DNA of 64,000 bases from Strongylocentrotus droebachiensis (GCA_035222895.1 JAVYIG010000061.1:152501-216500); one strand, 5' to 3'; counted from the first letter of the stretch, positions 1 to 12,540 are shown. The notes: generated by a model not told the origin, from the letters alone. Program-made: numbers and translations.

Positions 1-113
1 CCCACTCTTTCTCTTTATCTCTTTATCTCTTTCTCTCTGCGTCTTGCCCTCCTTTTGTATTATAAATGTGTACATTTAATAGAACTCTTCGTCGAAGTGT
101 ATGCACATCTTTG

Positions 114-116
<3 letters not shown>

Positions 117-158
<42 letters not shown>
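117..158. repeat. (GA)n microsatellite
   Basis: About 20 perfect GA units, the first of many such tracts in the window. Confidence 0.95.
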
Positions 159-159
<1 letters not shown>

Positions 160-163
<4 letters not shown>

Positions 164-2035
164 AAACCCTCAGATGAAATACAGTATTTAGCATCAATTT
201 TATCTTTGATCCTACGAACCATAAAACTCTCACCAAGCACCAAGTGTGATCAGGATAACATCAACTTCAGGGCCATTTAATAAATCTAATTTGTTCATGT
301 AGCAAGCCAATACATTTCCTTTTAATCGCCGCTGGTACCACTTCTGGTGAAGTATCAGTATTGCATTACTTTCATTGGAATCATTCAAGATTAAATCATT
401 TATTTCATTCACATCAATTATGATAGTACTGATTGACATTGTAATTTGCTAGGCAGTCTGAGCGTCTATAAGATGGCGTCTTGTTTGAATGATCCCCAGG
501 GAGTGGAGAGTGCGCGTACATTGTTTTCGGGCAAGCTTGAATCCGATCACCGGGCCAACAACTATACTTTAAAAAGCGTTTAGATACATCTCGATATATT
601 CGGCGCTATATAAACCCAGAATATTATCAATATTAGAATGTAATACTCTCTGACCCCCCCCCCCCCCCCCCCACCCTGACAACCACGCCCACACACACAC
701 ACTCTATTGATTACAGCTCCAAGTTGCATCACCGCTAGATTTTTCCTCACATTAATTATTCGCAATGATAACATCTTCCTCAGACGTTTTGCTCCCTTGA
801 TAATTCTCACCATCATCTTTCTCTCTATGTTGGCAAGCTCGAAGTACTTCTTTTTAACTTGGCACATGGGCATACTGGGGCCTGGGGGAATATCTATGAG
901 GGGTGACGTCATAGAGGGGCAGTCCCAGAAGCTTTATTATTTTCTCTCTTTTTTTTGTTGAAAGTTGATTTTAAGGGACAGGAGCTCCTCCTCCTTGCAA
1001 ATTAAATTTACTCAACCCACGGTCGCTCTCACAAAGTGGATTACCCGCCTAATTTACACCAGACAAGCTGGCGTAACGCTCGCGATCTTACGGGACCGCC
1101 TTACGCATCACGTGACCTCGCCACCGGAGCCGAAACCTACCATTTGGGAATGCGGAATCAACTTGGGGGGATTCCCCGGAAAATTAACTGAAATCTAATA
1201 TATTTGCGACTCATTACGGTTCATTTATTACGACGTTGAACTTGATGTGTATCTATGCTAGAGCCAGCGATCACGGCAGTTGAGGTTATAAGTGCAATGA
1301 AAGTCAAATGAATGAAGGATTGAGGTAGCAATGAATGCAAAAAGTGCCTCTTTTGAAAAATGGCATTAAGGGATATTAATGTTTCTGAAATAAACCATTG
1401 AAATAGAATTATATAAAACTGATGGTTACTTTATGATCAGGAACAACAGAAAACTCAGTCATATTTAGGGACATGTTGATGTCATGGATATAGGCCTAGA
1501 TGTTTATTTCATTTGACTGTTAAAACAGGATTGCAAAAAAAAAAAAAAAAATTGAAATAACTTCAATAACCACGCCCGCTACCTATTGAAATGTGCTAAT
1601 ATTACAATCCCTGAGATTGACTTATCATGTTATCTGAACGTGATATCTATATTCAATGTAGATACTGGGAAATGGATATAGGCACTGAGTTGATTTTCGA
1701 AAGTTGTGTGATCGGGTCCAAAGGGGAGTTTCACGTCAAAATCTTTATTTGGTTTGTAATAGCAGCGGTAAAATTAGAAAAACGGAAAAATGAACATTTG
1801 AGAAAATCCAATGAAGATAAGAAAGTTTATTATAATGAATTGTAAATGTTTTTGTAAACGTTTTTAACACAAATTGCCAACTCCCTATCAGATATTTCGA
1901 AGACGCCATCCATTGGCCATGTTTGCTATGTACTGGAATGCTATAGATTTCATTTTCTTTAAAGAGAATTAATACATTTTACACAACCCATTTATGACAT
2001 AGATCGCTATCCTTTATTATCAAAATGGAATTCAA
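160..2035. other. Non-genic stretch
   Basis: Mostly AT-rich unique sequence. A CpG-rich spot with TCACGTGACC lies near 1085-1130, and an A-run near 1535. No credible exon was seen. Confidence 0.6.
654..672. repeat. Poly-C tract
   Basis: A run of about 19 C residues followed by CACACACACA. Confidence 0.95.
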
Positions 2036-2040
2036 ATATG

Positions 2041-2156
2041 AACATATTATTATTAATATTTTAATGATTATTATTATTAGTAGTAGTAGTAGTATTATTA
2101 GTATTATCATCATTATTATTATTACTAATATCATTATTATTATTATTATATCATTC
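2041..2156. repeat. (ATT)n imperfect microsatellite
   Basis: Imperfect ATT/AGT trinucleotide repeats with ATC interruptions. Confidence 0.9.
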
Positions 2157-2699
2157 ATCTATCTATTATCTATTATGTTTATAATGCTTCATGGAGTCTC
2201 ATGAAAAGGCAACTCATTCATACCATGCATTGGAGGGATGAATTATTGAAGTTAAAAATAAGGCATCAATTATTGAAGCCTTCCGGCGAGATGCACGGCG
2301 CTGGGAGGAGGAGACAAGGCAGCATCATCTGTTCATCTCCCCGTCGGGATGCGATCCTTTTGGAATGTGAGATCTAGGATGAATAAAAATAGAAGAAGGA
2401 GGAGTAGACAAAACAAAATGGTTGCTTCGAGGACGTGGCATAAATCTTGATTGGGAAATGGGGGGGGGGGGGTGATAGCAATCAGGCGGCAGACATGCAT
2501 ACAACTCTAAAGGAAATAGACACGAGATTAAAATAAAAAGAATCGTATTATATAAAATATTTAATAAAAGGCCACCCCCTGATAAACGCCCGATTCATTT
2601 CACATTCGCAAAGGGAGGGATGACAGGTGAAAGTAATTTACATAAGTGTTGTAGAATAACGATTCTGCTTATGATCACGTTCATATTTTAGCGTCTGGA

Positions 2700-2829
2700 C
2701 TCAGAGGAAAAAGGGTAGGGGGAGGGGGGGGGGGGGAGGTTGCAAGTGACGTATCCAGATATTGGGCGGATTCCTTCCCAGAGAGAAAGAGAAAATAGAA
2801 AGAGGAAGAGAGAGGGGATGAGGGGATGG

Positions 2830-2867
<38 letters not shown>

Positions 2868-2899
2868 CGGAAAGAGTGAGATAAAGAAAGAGTGAGAGG

Positions 2900-2937
<38 letters not shown>

Positions 2938-2940
2938 TAC

Positions 2941-2978
<38 letters not shown>

Positions 2979-2980
2979 GG
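2700..2980. repeat. G-run and GA/CAGA-rich low-complexity tract
   Basis: A G-rich run near 2713-2740 is followed by long (GA)n and a short CAGA block. Open frames across it are compositional artefacts. Confidence 0.9.
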
Positions 2981-3029
2981 GATGGGTAGAGTAATAGTCG
3001 GATAGAGCAAGAGCGTGGACCTAACACAA

Positions 3030-4500
3030 TACTTGGTTATAGAGATTTAATTAGAAGATATTTCTTTGTTCTATCGATTAATACAGATCAAAGTTAATTA
3101 AAACAAATTAAAGCCACTGTATAAAATTACAGTAGTTTACAGGAAATGATCAATATGATTAGTCTGTATCTTTGAAAGTATGTGAAGTTACTATACATAC
3201 GCTTAACATTTATGGTATTTAACGTGAAAATTCCATTGGTAGCGGTGTAATTTTTGTTATATAAAAGGCATCCCCCCCCCCTTCTTAGGGAATCTCTGGT
3301 CTAGTCGCAACAGCTTGCTCATCGCATGTGACAAAATTTTAACGAACCATTACAGACATGACAAGTGTGGGTCTAAATTCAGCCATTAATGACATTGTTT
3401 ACAAGCTATCCTCATATTTTCCCCCTCTCCAAAACCTCTTTGTCCCCTTATCAATCGCATCCATACCCCTCTTCGGTCGCTGAGCAGGATGTGTTGCATT
3501 AGCGCGCGCTAACTGCTTAACCGGAAGTTGTCACACATTCGCGTCTCTTCCCATCTCCCTTTGCACGCGAGTGGGCCAACCTCAAAACCACATTTTTGAC
3601 TGGTCGGAGCAACTGTGCTGTCAGCGCTACGTCATGGTAGGGAGGTTGGGATTGGTCACGTGACCCTGTCGTGTGAATAAGAGAAAAATGTATAAGAAAT
3701 AAAAATTAAAACAATGATTGCCAAAAAAGTACATTTAGACTTTAGAAATGGTATAATACCCTTCATATGACTCAGTAATGAAAGGGATAAGAGATTTTGG
3801 ATTCACCTGTAGGGGAAACAGCCAAAAGAAGAAAGGAAGATTAATGTGTTAATGTAACTGTAATAAGGGAGAAGAATAAAAATAAAAATAGCAGAAGGAG
3901 GTGGACAAGATTGTAAACGTTGGGCATCTATATCTTTGGCGCATATTCAATAATACATTCTGTCACTATAGATTTGCCAAAGAAATTTATATTTTCTCGG
4001 AAATTAACAAATTAATCAGAAAAACAAATCCTAAAATGGGCTTTTTGCACAAAAACAGAATCAGTAGATATGTATATCAAATATAGATTGAGAAACTTTT
4101 TCTGTATCACAGTGTATTTGTCAAGTTCTAGTTTCTATCCGTATTGTCGTAAATTAGTGCAATTTTCTTTGTTTATGTCTTTTTCTTAAAATGTTTAATC
4201 TAATTTCTTCTGTAGGTAAATACTTACTTTCACTTCTTTATCTATCTATTAAATTATTTAATTCATCATAAACTTGATTTAATAGCAAATGCCATGTTAT
4301 GGTTATTAATAGCAATGCTAACAGATACGTGTACGTACGAGAAAAAAAAAAGTTTCCTTGGTGAAACAAAACTTAAATGAACTCATTTGAATACATGAAT
4401 AAATAGATAAATAAACAAATATAACAAGATTGGTAAATGAAAATGTAAATAGTGTCTAAAAATTATAGCTAAATAGATGAGTGGATAGATTTATTATTTA
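3030..4500. other. Non-genic stretch around the CpG block
   Basis: AT-rich sequence with no recognised gene, apart from the CpG-rich block at 3480-3670. Confidence 0.6.
3480..3670. promoter_or_regulatory. CpG-rich promoter-like block
   Basis: A local CpG-rich island contains a GCGCGC palindrome (ATTAGCGCGCGCTAAC), an Ets-type CCGGAAGT, CTACGTCA and TCACGTGACC within 190 bp. No adjacent coding exon is visible. A similar TCACGTGACC site lies near 1110. Confidence 0.25.
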
Positions 4501-4514
4501 TCAGCTCATGGAGA

Positions 4515-5060
4515 TTTATCAAAGTCTCCCTCTTTTTCTCTTCGTCTTCCTTTCTTTTTCTTCCTTATTTTCTCTCCGCCTCTCTCTCTGTGTGTCTGGT
4601 ACACTTTTTTCATTTTCGATTTCCCACGCACACTCATGCACACGCACAATCTCACCCACCCGAACACACTTACACTAACGCAAACACACACACAGCTACA
4701 CTCACGATCTTATTCGTTCACTCTCTCTTTTTTCCTCTGCCTTTCTCCTTTCCCCCTCCTTATCTCTTGTATTTCTCTCTTTTCTCTCCGTTTCTATCTC
4801 ACTTTCTCTATTTCCCCTCCCCTCTTTCTCCATTACACACACACGCACGCACGCACACATCGAGGGTCTCTGAACTTGTACTTTGCCTGACGGAGGGGAT
4901 CGGAGAGCTTCGTCATATCCGCGATGACAGTGGTATAATTCAATGAAATAATCGCGACCATTGTGTTTGGGTTGGGGTTTTTTGTTTTGAAAGAGAGAGA
5001 AAGAAAGGGAGAGAGAGAGAGAGAGTCAGAGGGAGAGAGAGAGAGAGAGAGAGAGAGAAA
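4515..5060. repeat. Pyrimidine-rich, (CA)n and (GA)n low-complexity tract
   Basis: CT-rich and CACA/CGCA blocks to ~4862, then unique sequence, then (GA)n at 4987-5060. Confidence 0.85.
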
Positions 5061-5299
5061 CAGAGATGAGGCAAGCAGGTGGATATGTCAAATGATTTTT
5101 GTCTTTTCCCCCTTGCCTTTTGCTATTTGATCGAAACCTCCTCTACATGTGACAAAATGTGGCTCTGTGGGAAGAAAGATGGGACAGTTAAAAGATAACA
5201 TGCAGATAAGGTTCTGATTTTTAAAAAGGGGGACTTAAAATATGAAGTATATTGCACCATACAACTCTCATCTCATTCTTTGTTTACAAACAACTCTAC

Positions 5300-6405
5300 G
5301 TCAGCTAATTCGGCAGAAAAGGTGACGGCATTTTTCGACAGGCACTCCTTTTCTCCGTCTGTTTTGTCTTTATATCTGTTTTTTGCTCACCGTTTCACAA
5401 TTCCAATGTTTCTGTCTGTTTAACCCTATTGTTATTTTTCTCTGACCATCCTCATGTTCATGAGCAGAAAGATACCTCTCTTCCCCCGCTCTGTCTGCCC
5501 GTGTGTGTGTGTGTGTGCGTGTGAGGGTGTATGTCTCATTCATCTTTGCTGTCCATTCTCACACTGATCAGGAGAAAAGATAACGGTGTTTTCCCCCTCC
5601 TTTCATCATTCTCCCTCCCTCCCCCCCTCTCTCTCTCTCTCTCTCTTTCTCTCTCGCAATCCCTCCCCCTCTCCACCTCTCCCCCTCTCTATCAAAACTT
5701 CTGCTCCTTGTCTTTCTCTCTCTCTATTTCTTGATATGCTTAACTTTGACAATCTCCCATTACTCCTCCTTCTTTCCAATCGTTCCATTTTTTTCTCTTT
5801 TTCTATCTTCCACTGATCATCTCTCACAATGATGAGCAGAAAAATTACGGTGTTATTTAATACCAACATTATCCTACCCCTTTTTATCTACTCATCTTTC
5901 TTTTTTCCTCTGTTTATATTACCTTCTATCTATCAAACTCTCCCTTCAAACTCTCTATCTTTTCTTCAACCTCTTTGGCCATCCCACACAATGATGAACA
6001 TTAGTGAAAACCGTTTTTTCCCACTTGTCATCGCATCTTCAGGTCCCCTTGTCTCTCTGGTTTCTTTTCATCTGTCTGTCCTTCCTTCCTTCTCTCCCTC
6101 TCTCTCTCTCACTCTCTCTTCCAAATGTCTATCTATTCTTCTAACTCTTTGACCATCCCACATATTGATGGGCAGAAAGGATAACCGTGTTTTGTTCCCA
6201 CTTGTCATCGCATCATCGGGTCCCCTTGTCTCTTTCTGGCTTCTTTTCATCTGTCTGTCCTTCCTTCCTTCTCTCGCTCCCTCTCTCTCTCTTCCAACTG
6301 TCTATCTATTCTTCTACCTCTTTGACCATCCCCTCATATTGATGAGCAGAAAGGATAACCGTGTTTTATTCCCGCTTGTCATCGCATCATCAGAACCCCG
6401 CGTCA
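5300..6405 (+). repeat. Degenerate long-unit tandem array (~170-bp unit)
   Basis: The word TGATGAGCAGAAAGGATAAC and diverged forms recur near 5310, 5457, 5566, 5830, 5991, 6165 and 6339. The last three units are 174 bp apart and include TTCCCACTTGTCATCGCATC. Between the conserved words lie CT-rich microsatellites of variable length, which explain the irregular spacing. Confidence 0.8.
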
Positions 6406-6469
6406 CTCAGGTTTGCGACCCGAAAGAGCGCGATCCAAATAAGTCTGTCTCGTCCGATTATTAACGCAG

Positions 6470-7080
6470 CAACAACTGTGGACTCTGATAGGGTAGAGGT
6501 GCGGTTGCCATGACAACCATTAAATCAGTGATGACGGATGGATGAGGGAGACACTGGGAACCCTGGATCACCGATCCAACAAATCCATGAGTTATAAAGG
6601 TTGGAGCCCTTTTTGTCCCCGTTTTAAAGGTCGAATCAAGGACATTTTGTGTAATATCGTTAAAATTATTTACTACCCTAAAATGACATTCGAAAGGAAG
6701 AAGAACACGAAAACCAACAACAAAACGATAATACACAAACAAATGAACAAGTTAGTATAAAAATAATCAAACAGGTAAACAAAGTGACACTCAAAGTGTA
6801 ACAAAACAAAATATAAGGTGCAGATGCGGATATTAACGTTTTAGTTAACAAATATACGATTTATGTCCACATGCACTACACTTTATTTAGCTTATAATTT
6901 GATATTTAAGTTGTAGTAATTTCGAAACAAACTTTACTTTAGATGTTTTAATCCATATTTGTATGATATAAGTAGCTGTTTTTCTAGACATATACAAATT
7001 GTGGTCATGCCCATGAATGTGTCATACCGAGAGAAAAAATATATTTGCCCTTTAAGTTTCATCTGTTTATGCTCTCCGTG
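6470..7080. other. Non-genic stretch
   Basis: AT-rich sequence; nothing recognised. Confidence 0.6.
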
Positions 7081-7084
7081 TATG

Positions 7085-8265
7085 GTGAGAAACGTTTATA
7101 TAATGATCTGAGAAAGGAACAGTTGACCGAGTCTAATTTGTCCAAGTTGGTCCAAACTTTACTGAGCGAACATAATTGGTGAACAAACAAAATGTAGTAC
7201 ACGGTGTCTTAATTACGGTGTTCCACAAGGTTCCATTTACGGACCGCTGCTATTCACGAATGACGAGTTAAGTACTCTGCATCAAAAACATAGATTTGTT
7301 TTAACCTATTCATTTCAACATGCATTGACCGAGACCTACCGCAGGGATATAGTCATTGACCGCCTCATTGAAAGAAAATAATACCAAACATTTGCAGAGG
7401 CTACAGACAAGTTCACAAGATGAGGTAGAATTCTTCTGAGGTGGGAACATTTACTAAATGTATGCTTGATTGGCCCTCATTTTAAATAGTTCTTCATAAC
7501 TAGGCGTGTATTACAATAAGAAGCAACATATTTTGTTGTTGATGTGCTATAAGATTATATATCATAAGTAGCAATAATCGGTGAGCACATCGAAATACAT
7601 GACTTTTGAGAATAGGCCTAAAGGAATTTGAAGGGGAAAAATGGGGGGGGGGGGGGGGGTTGCGGTTGGACAGACAAAGTGAGAATAACACAAAAGAACA
7701 TTGAACCTTTCCTTTAGATACCAAACGATAACTATCAATTTTCTGCGGCTTTATCTCGACAAAGAAGACGTGAGATCACTTTTCAGCCTTCAATTTGTCC
7801 TTAGGCGCAATGCATGCTGGGTGCAGAAATGTATCTATTTCCATTTCCAATTGGGTTCACTATTCCTTCGAGGATTGCACTTCTTACCGTGAACTTTGCC
7901 GCTCACGGATAGTCTACATTTTTAGACACCTTTAGATTAGATTTAGATTCTTCTTTAGAGGCCTAAGATGATAATATCGATCATAATTATCTAGGAAAAT
8001 AATAAAATTGTTTTGGTTTATGAAATTATATTATCTCGTAATGTACCTCATGATTTGAAGTACCAATAACCATTCGTGTCGCTTCATTATCTTTTGCATG
8101 TATTTGTTCCTTATTCCATCTATTTCTATAAACGTGATGTATTTATTTCTTGTAATTACGTATTTTCTTGAATATTACTGTAACGCCAGTGGAAACCAAA
8201 TTTCCAATTAACTTGTTTGCAAAGACCAAATAAAATATCTTGTATCTTGTATATTGTATCTTGCA
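7085..8265 (+). mobile_element. Decayed non-LTR retrotransposon (RT fragment and 3' tail)
   Basis: At 7217-7260 the plus strand encodes GVPQGSIYGPLLFTND, matching the GVPQGS-I-GPLLF-L-ND motif of non-LTR reverse transcriptases (CR1/Jockey/L2 style). The frame continues only ~30 codons to a stop, and the usual YADD motif is not intact. At ~8165-8262 a 3'-end-like segment, GTGGAAACCAAATTTCC, is followed by AAATAAAATATCTTG and short TATCTTG repeats, typical of the 3' tail of such elements. Joining the two parts into one element is inferred from order and strand. It is not functional. Confidence 0.7.
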
Positions 8266-8454
8266 CCTGTTGAAAGGGCTTTCATTTTATAAGCCCGAAT
8301 AATATTTTGATGAGAAGGAATGGGTTCAGAGTTAAAAATACATTGCTTTCACTGAATTATAAAACATGTATTTTGACAAATCAATGCACGGCTTCCATAT
8401 TCTTTCAACATCTGATACACCTTCAACATCTCATAAACTTATTACCTCTATACT

Positions 8455-8696
8455 ACAAGTACTGCTTTCGCTATAGTACTGTTAGTACTAACACTACAAC
8501 TACTATTACACTAATACTAATTATATTACTGCTATTACAACTACTACAACTACTACGACAGCAACAACTACTATTACTACTACTACTACTACTGCTATTA
8601 CTACAACTACTAATACTACTGCTACTACAACTACTATGACGAATATTACGATGACTACTACTACTACTACATCTACTACTTCTACTACTACAACTT

Positions 8697-8733
<37 letters not shown>

Positions 8734-8815
8734 CACTACTAGTACTTCTACCTCGACTACTTCTAGTACTACTAATACAACTACTCCCACTATACTACTA
8801 CTATTAATGTTACGG
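8455..8815. repeat. (ACT)n trinucleotide repeat block
   Basis: About 360 bp of imperfect ACT/ACA units. It yields spurious Thr-, Leu- or Val-rich open frames. Confidence 0.95.
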
Positions 8816-9119
8816 AAACTGCTACTGATAATTCTTTTTGAAAACTCAACTTAATTTGACTATTATGTATTCATCCTCAGCAGTTTTTAAATACACACGT
8901 CCGCACAGGTGAGCTAGACTGGATTTCACATGGTCTAGAAGCAGAGACCATTCTGGATCTCGTCCCGTAAATCGTTATGTGGTTCAACTCCAAACTTCTG
9001 GCCAACCCGACCGCGGTTCGTGACAGGTTTGAAATGAGTTTATTCCCCCAGCGAGCCCTCTCCGCGACCGTCAACAAACAGGGAGGTGTCGGGGACCAGA
9101 TCAATGTACTTTACCAAGG

Positions 9120-9380
9120 TCAGCAGCTATAGGAGAGAAATGGAGTGAAAGAAGGAGGGAAAATGGATAGAGGGGGGAAGAGAGGGGTAGAAATAGATGG
9201 AGTGAAAGTGAATGGGTAAACGAAGAGAGAAAGAGAGACAAAGAGAGAGAGAAAATGACAGAAGAATAGGGAGGAGAAAGAGAGAGAGAGAGAGAAAAGA
9301 GAGAGAGAGAGAGAGAACAGAGAAAAAGGGAATATACTACTACTACTACTATACTACTTCTACTACTACTAATATTAAGA
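9120..9380. repeat. GA-rich tract with (ACT)n core
   Basis: Purine-rich low complexity with a short (ACT)n block at about 9333-9370. Confidence 0.9.
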
Positions 9381-10828
9381 AGAAAAAAGAGATTGGAGGG
9401 AGAGAGATAGAGAGAAATAGAAAGGGAGGTGTCACGGGAGGTCAAAAGCAGGATGGAGTGAAACAAATACAAGCGAAAGATATTGATAAGAGAGAGGAGA
9501 GGCAGAAGGAGAGAGAAGGGAAGAAAATAGTGAAATGCAATAGAAATAATTGAACCAAAATGTAATAAAAAGAAAGAGATAGAGAAAGATGGGGAAATGG
9601 GGAGAGGGCAAGAATGGACGAAGAGTTGAATTTAGCGAATGCGAGAAAAATGTAATAAACATTCAGACTTAGAGGGGAAAACGAGGATTAGGCTGTTTTC
9701 TATAATTTTGAAAACTTTTGAAAATATTTTTGAAATCCAGTCATGTAAAGGAGGAGGGAAACTGAAAGAATATTTTCATCTTCCTGTCCATAATTTTCCT
9801 CTCTGGATTATAAGATTGCAATATCTAAAGTACATATTTATCAAACATTAATGATAATGTCCATGATCTATCCCCTTCCTCCTCCTATTTTCAGGTTTAG
9901 AGACTGGGAGGCAGGGGGAATGAAAGAATATTTTCATCTTCTTAAGAAGAAAAGAAGAGCTGTATTCGAAATATTATTTCCTCTATTTCGCAAAATTTCA
10001 ACTTAACCCCCAAAACAGCCCAAGTATTATTTCTCCCGTTATGTTTAAAGATAATTTTTCTCGCATTCCAGTCCAGTTTTGTTCAATACATTGATTTGAG
10101 AGAGGGGAGCCATCTCGATCTATAACCTAGAAGGAAAAAAAGTGCGCATGCTCGGAGACAAGTCTCATGGAAGGGGTAGTCCTCAATCCACCAGACACCC
10201 CTAAAGCTACCCGCCCAATGCACCCGTGTGTGTACCCAGTTTCATAGAAAGGGCGTGGTCCCGTGGGGGGTACAGGCGTGCACCAGATAGGCAGATACCC
10301 CATCACATGACCAGATGCACTTTCTGTGGGGTTGACTCCCTAGGGCTATTCGTGTGTTTCGTTACAAATATACCAAAATGAGATATTCCCTTTGCACCTC
10401 AATACTCATTCCAGAACTCAGCAAGGGTGTCAACAGTATTTACCCCCCTCCGGGGAATCGAAATGAATACATCCAAAACAATACAATATCTAGGATTTGA
10501 TTTGTCTGTTCTTTTCTGTTTTAAGACCTGTTTCTGCCTTCTCTATTTTTTTGTTGTCTTCAACATTTGTTTTACGTAACAAATCTCTTTGATACAGGCC
10601 AAGCTAGCTGTTGCCATAATAATATAACATTTATAAAGCACCTTTCCTTAATGATACAAAGCGCAAAAACAAGTAAACAGAAAGAACATCATCATACGAA
10701 GTTTACTTTAATTACAATCGGGGAGGAATATTAAAACACATCAGAAAAGATGTGTTTCAAGACATTTCTTGACACTTTTAAGTTCTAGACCCTATCACTG
10801 AAGGCATCCATAACAAAACGTCATCTTC
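9380..10828. other. Non-genic stretch
   Basis: GA-rich at first, then mixed unique sequence. Near 10620-10660 lies a TTTATAAAGCACC / AAAGCGC dispersed motif resembling the one at 52.4 kb. No exon was seen. Confidence 0.5.
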
Positions 10829-11345
10829 CAGGGACGGCGATTTCTTTTCATGACCGGGGGGACGAAATGCGAGGGACGAGGGAGCATTGTGATCGAGAGG
10901 GGCGAAGGTGACGGAAGTGACTATCCCCTACCAGGTTTTCGAGGTTTTGTTGTATTAAAAAGTTACATTCCTTAGCAAAACTATAGTATACAAACAAGCA
11001 ATATACCTTTTTAACACTTCACTTTCACTTTGCCGGTAATTAGTGTCCAAAGGGTTGTAAATATTTAGTAGGTACATTTTAGTTAGTTTTTCTATAATAT
11101 TTACTTGTGCGTTTTGAAAGATATAATGCGAGGGAGCGTAGCGACCGAGCGAAAAGACTTTTGCATTTGTATTAGCCTAAACGCTGCACTCTTGGGCCCT
11201 CCAGAGCCTTAATGTGTGTTGCAGTCTTTAGTCAGTATTCGCTATACATTTTTTCGCACTTTTTCAATTTTCCGGGCCCCCCTAACAAAATTGAGGGGGG
11301 GGGGGTAATGTCCTCTCGCGCCCCTCCCCGGGATCGCCGCCCCTG
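10829..11345. mobile_element. hAT-like non-autonomous element, 517 bp
   Basis: The left end CAGGGACGGCGATTTC and right end GGATCGCCGCCCCTG are inverted. They are flanked by TCATCTTC (10821-10828) and TCATCTTG (11346-11353), a near-perfect 8-bp target duplication diagnostic of hAT-type insertion. The interior has no transposase frame. Confidence 0.8.
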
Positions 11346-11530
11346 TCATCTTGATACTCGGAGTGTTGTCATAAAAAAAAATCAATGTATAACTTCTGTG
11401 TCTTTGTTTGCCATGCAATGCAAGCCACCTCGATGAAATTTGATAAAGATTCTATAACAAGTCGACTTTGCGCTCAATAAATTGATTTGAAGGGGGTGGG
11501 GCAAAAAAAAACACACCTTCGATTGATCAC

Positions 11531-12071
11531 TTAAAGATACTATGTCCCTTTTGCAGCCAACCTCAAATTCTGTAGAACTTTGCAGGAATTATGAATATGT
11601 CATGTATGTCCTATCCGTGAAATTTAAACGTTAGCAGTGTCCTAATATTCAAACTATGCAAGGAAACCCATTTACTTGCTAGACTTCTCTGTCAGACACT
11701 ATTGTCAGTATTGAGTGACTGACTGTCTTTTTCTTCTTCTTTGGTAATAACATACATAAAATGAGCTGTAAAGGATTTGTCTACACCAATCACCCACTTC
11801 TTGTAATGGCCAAAATTAAACTGATTGAATCTTTGCGCAGCATAAAACGTACGACCATGCGGTACAATGGTCTGAAAATCAAGACTATTACTTATTGGCT
11901 CTATAGCTCCTAAGTCGATTTGACAACTAATAGTCGTTATTTTCCTACTTAAAAACATTTTCAAGCCCCATTTTGTTAAAGGGAGTTCTAAATTAGTATT
12001 ATCTTTCAGTTGCCATTGGAATGTAACCTTTTCATTTTTGGGGGCCTGCAAAAGGGACATAGTACCTTTAA
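11531..12071 (-). mobile_element. TTAA-flanked element with 26-bp TIRs, 541 bp
   Basis: The ends are TTAAAGATACTATGTCCC plus TTTTGCAG (11531-11556) and, inverted, TTAAAGGTACTATGTCCC plus TTTTGCAG (12071-12046). TTAA at both ends is compatible with a piggyBac-like target duplication, but the termini do not match a family I can name. Most of the interior is occupied by a minus-strand open frame. Confidence 0.75.
11692..12060 (-). CDS. Unidentified 122-codon frame inside the TTAA element
   Basis: The ATG lies at 12060-12058, inside the right TIR, and the frame runs to a stop at 11692. The product is mixed in composition and not low-complexity: it includes KVTFQWQLKDNTNLELPLTK, IVPHGRTFYAAQRFNQF and KKWVIGVDKSFTAHFMYV. 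I recognise no family and see no signal peptide or membrane segment. The TIR contains CCCTTTTGCAG, a good splice acceptor, so the block could also be a 3'-terminal exon. Alternatives are a captured host gene fragment or a transposon remnant. Coding status is uncertain. Confidence 0.35.
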   Translation of the reverse strand: MSLLQAPKNEKVTFQWQLKDNTNLELPLTKWGLKMFLSRKITTISCQIDLGAIEPISNSLDFQTIVPHGRTFYAAQRFNQFNFGHYKKWVIGVDKSFTAHFMYVITKEEEKDSQSLNTDNSV

Positions 12072-12099
12072 TCAATAAATCATCAAGTCTATCCACCAA

Positions 12100-12540
12100 T
12101 CAATCAATTTGTCACTAAACTAACAACATGCAGTAATCATAAGAATCAATCAAACAATCAATCGATCAACCAAACATCCAATCCACTAATCAATCAATCA
12201 GTCACTCAATCCGAATTTGCAGCCATTATACCAATTCATCCTTCAATCATTCAATCAAGTATCAAGTCGAATAAGCATTCAATCAATCAATCAGTTAATC
12301 AATCAATCAATCGATCAATCTCACCATGAGTCAGGCGGTCAGTCAAAAGTTGATCAATCAAAATACTAATCAAACAACCAATTAATCAAGCATTATAGGT
12401 TTTGTCAACCAATCAATCAATAAATCAATCTGCAAATGAGTTAATCAATAAAAACATTCAATTTACCAATCAAATAATCAATGAATCAACCACAAAAATC
12501 CAGTCAATCTACTAACCAGTAATTCTTTCATTCAATCAAT
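12100..12540. repeat. (AATC)n degenerate low-complexity block
   Basis: Imperfect CAAT/AATC units grade into the 105-bp minisatellite. A similar block follows it at 13350-13440. Confidence 0.9.
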
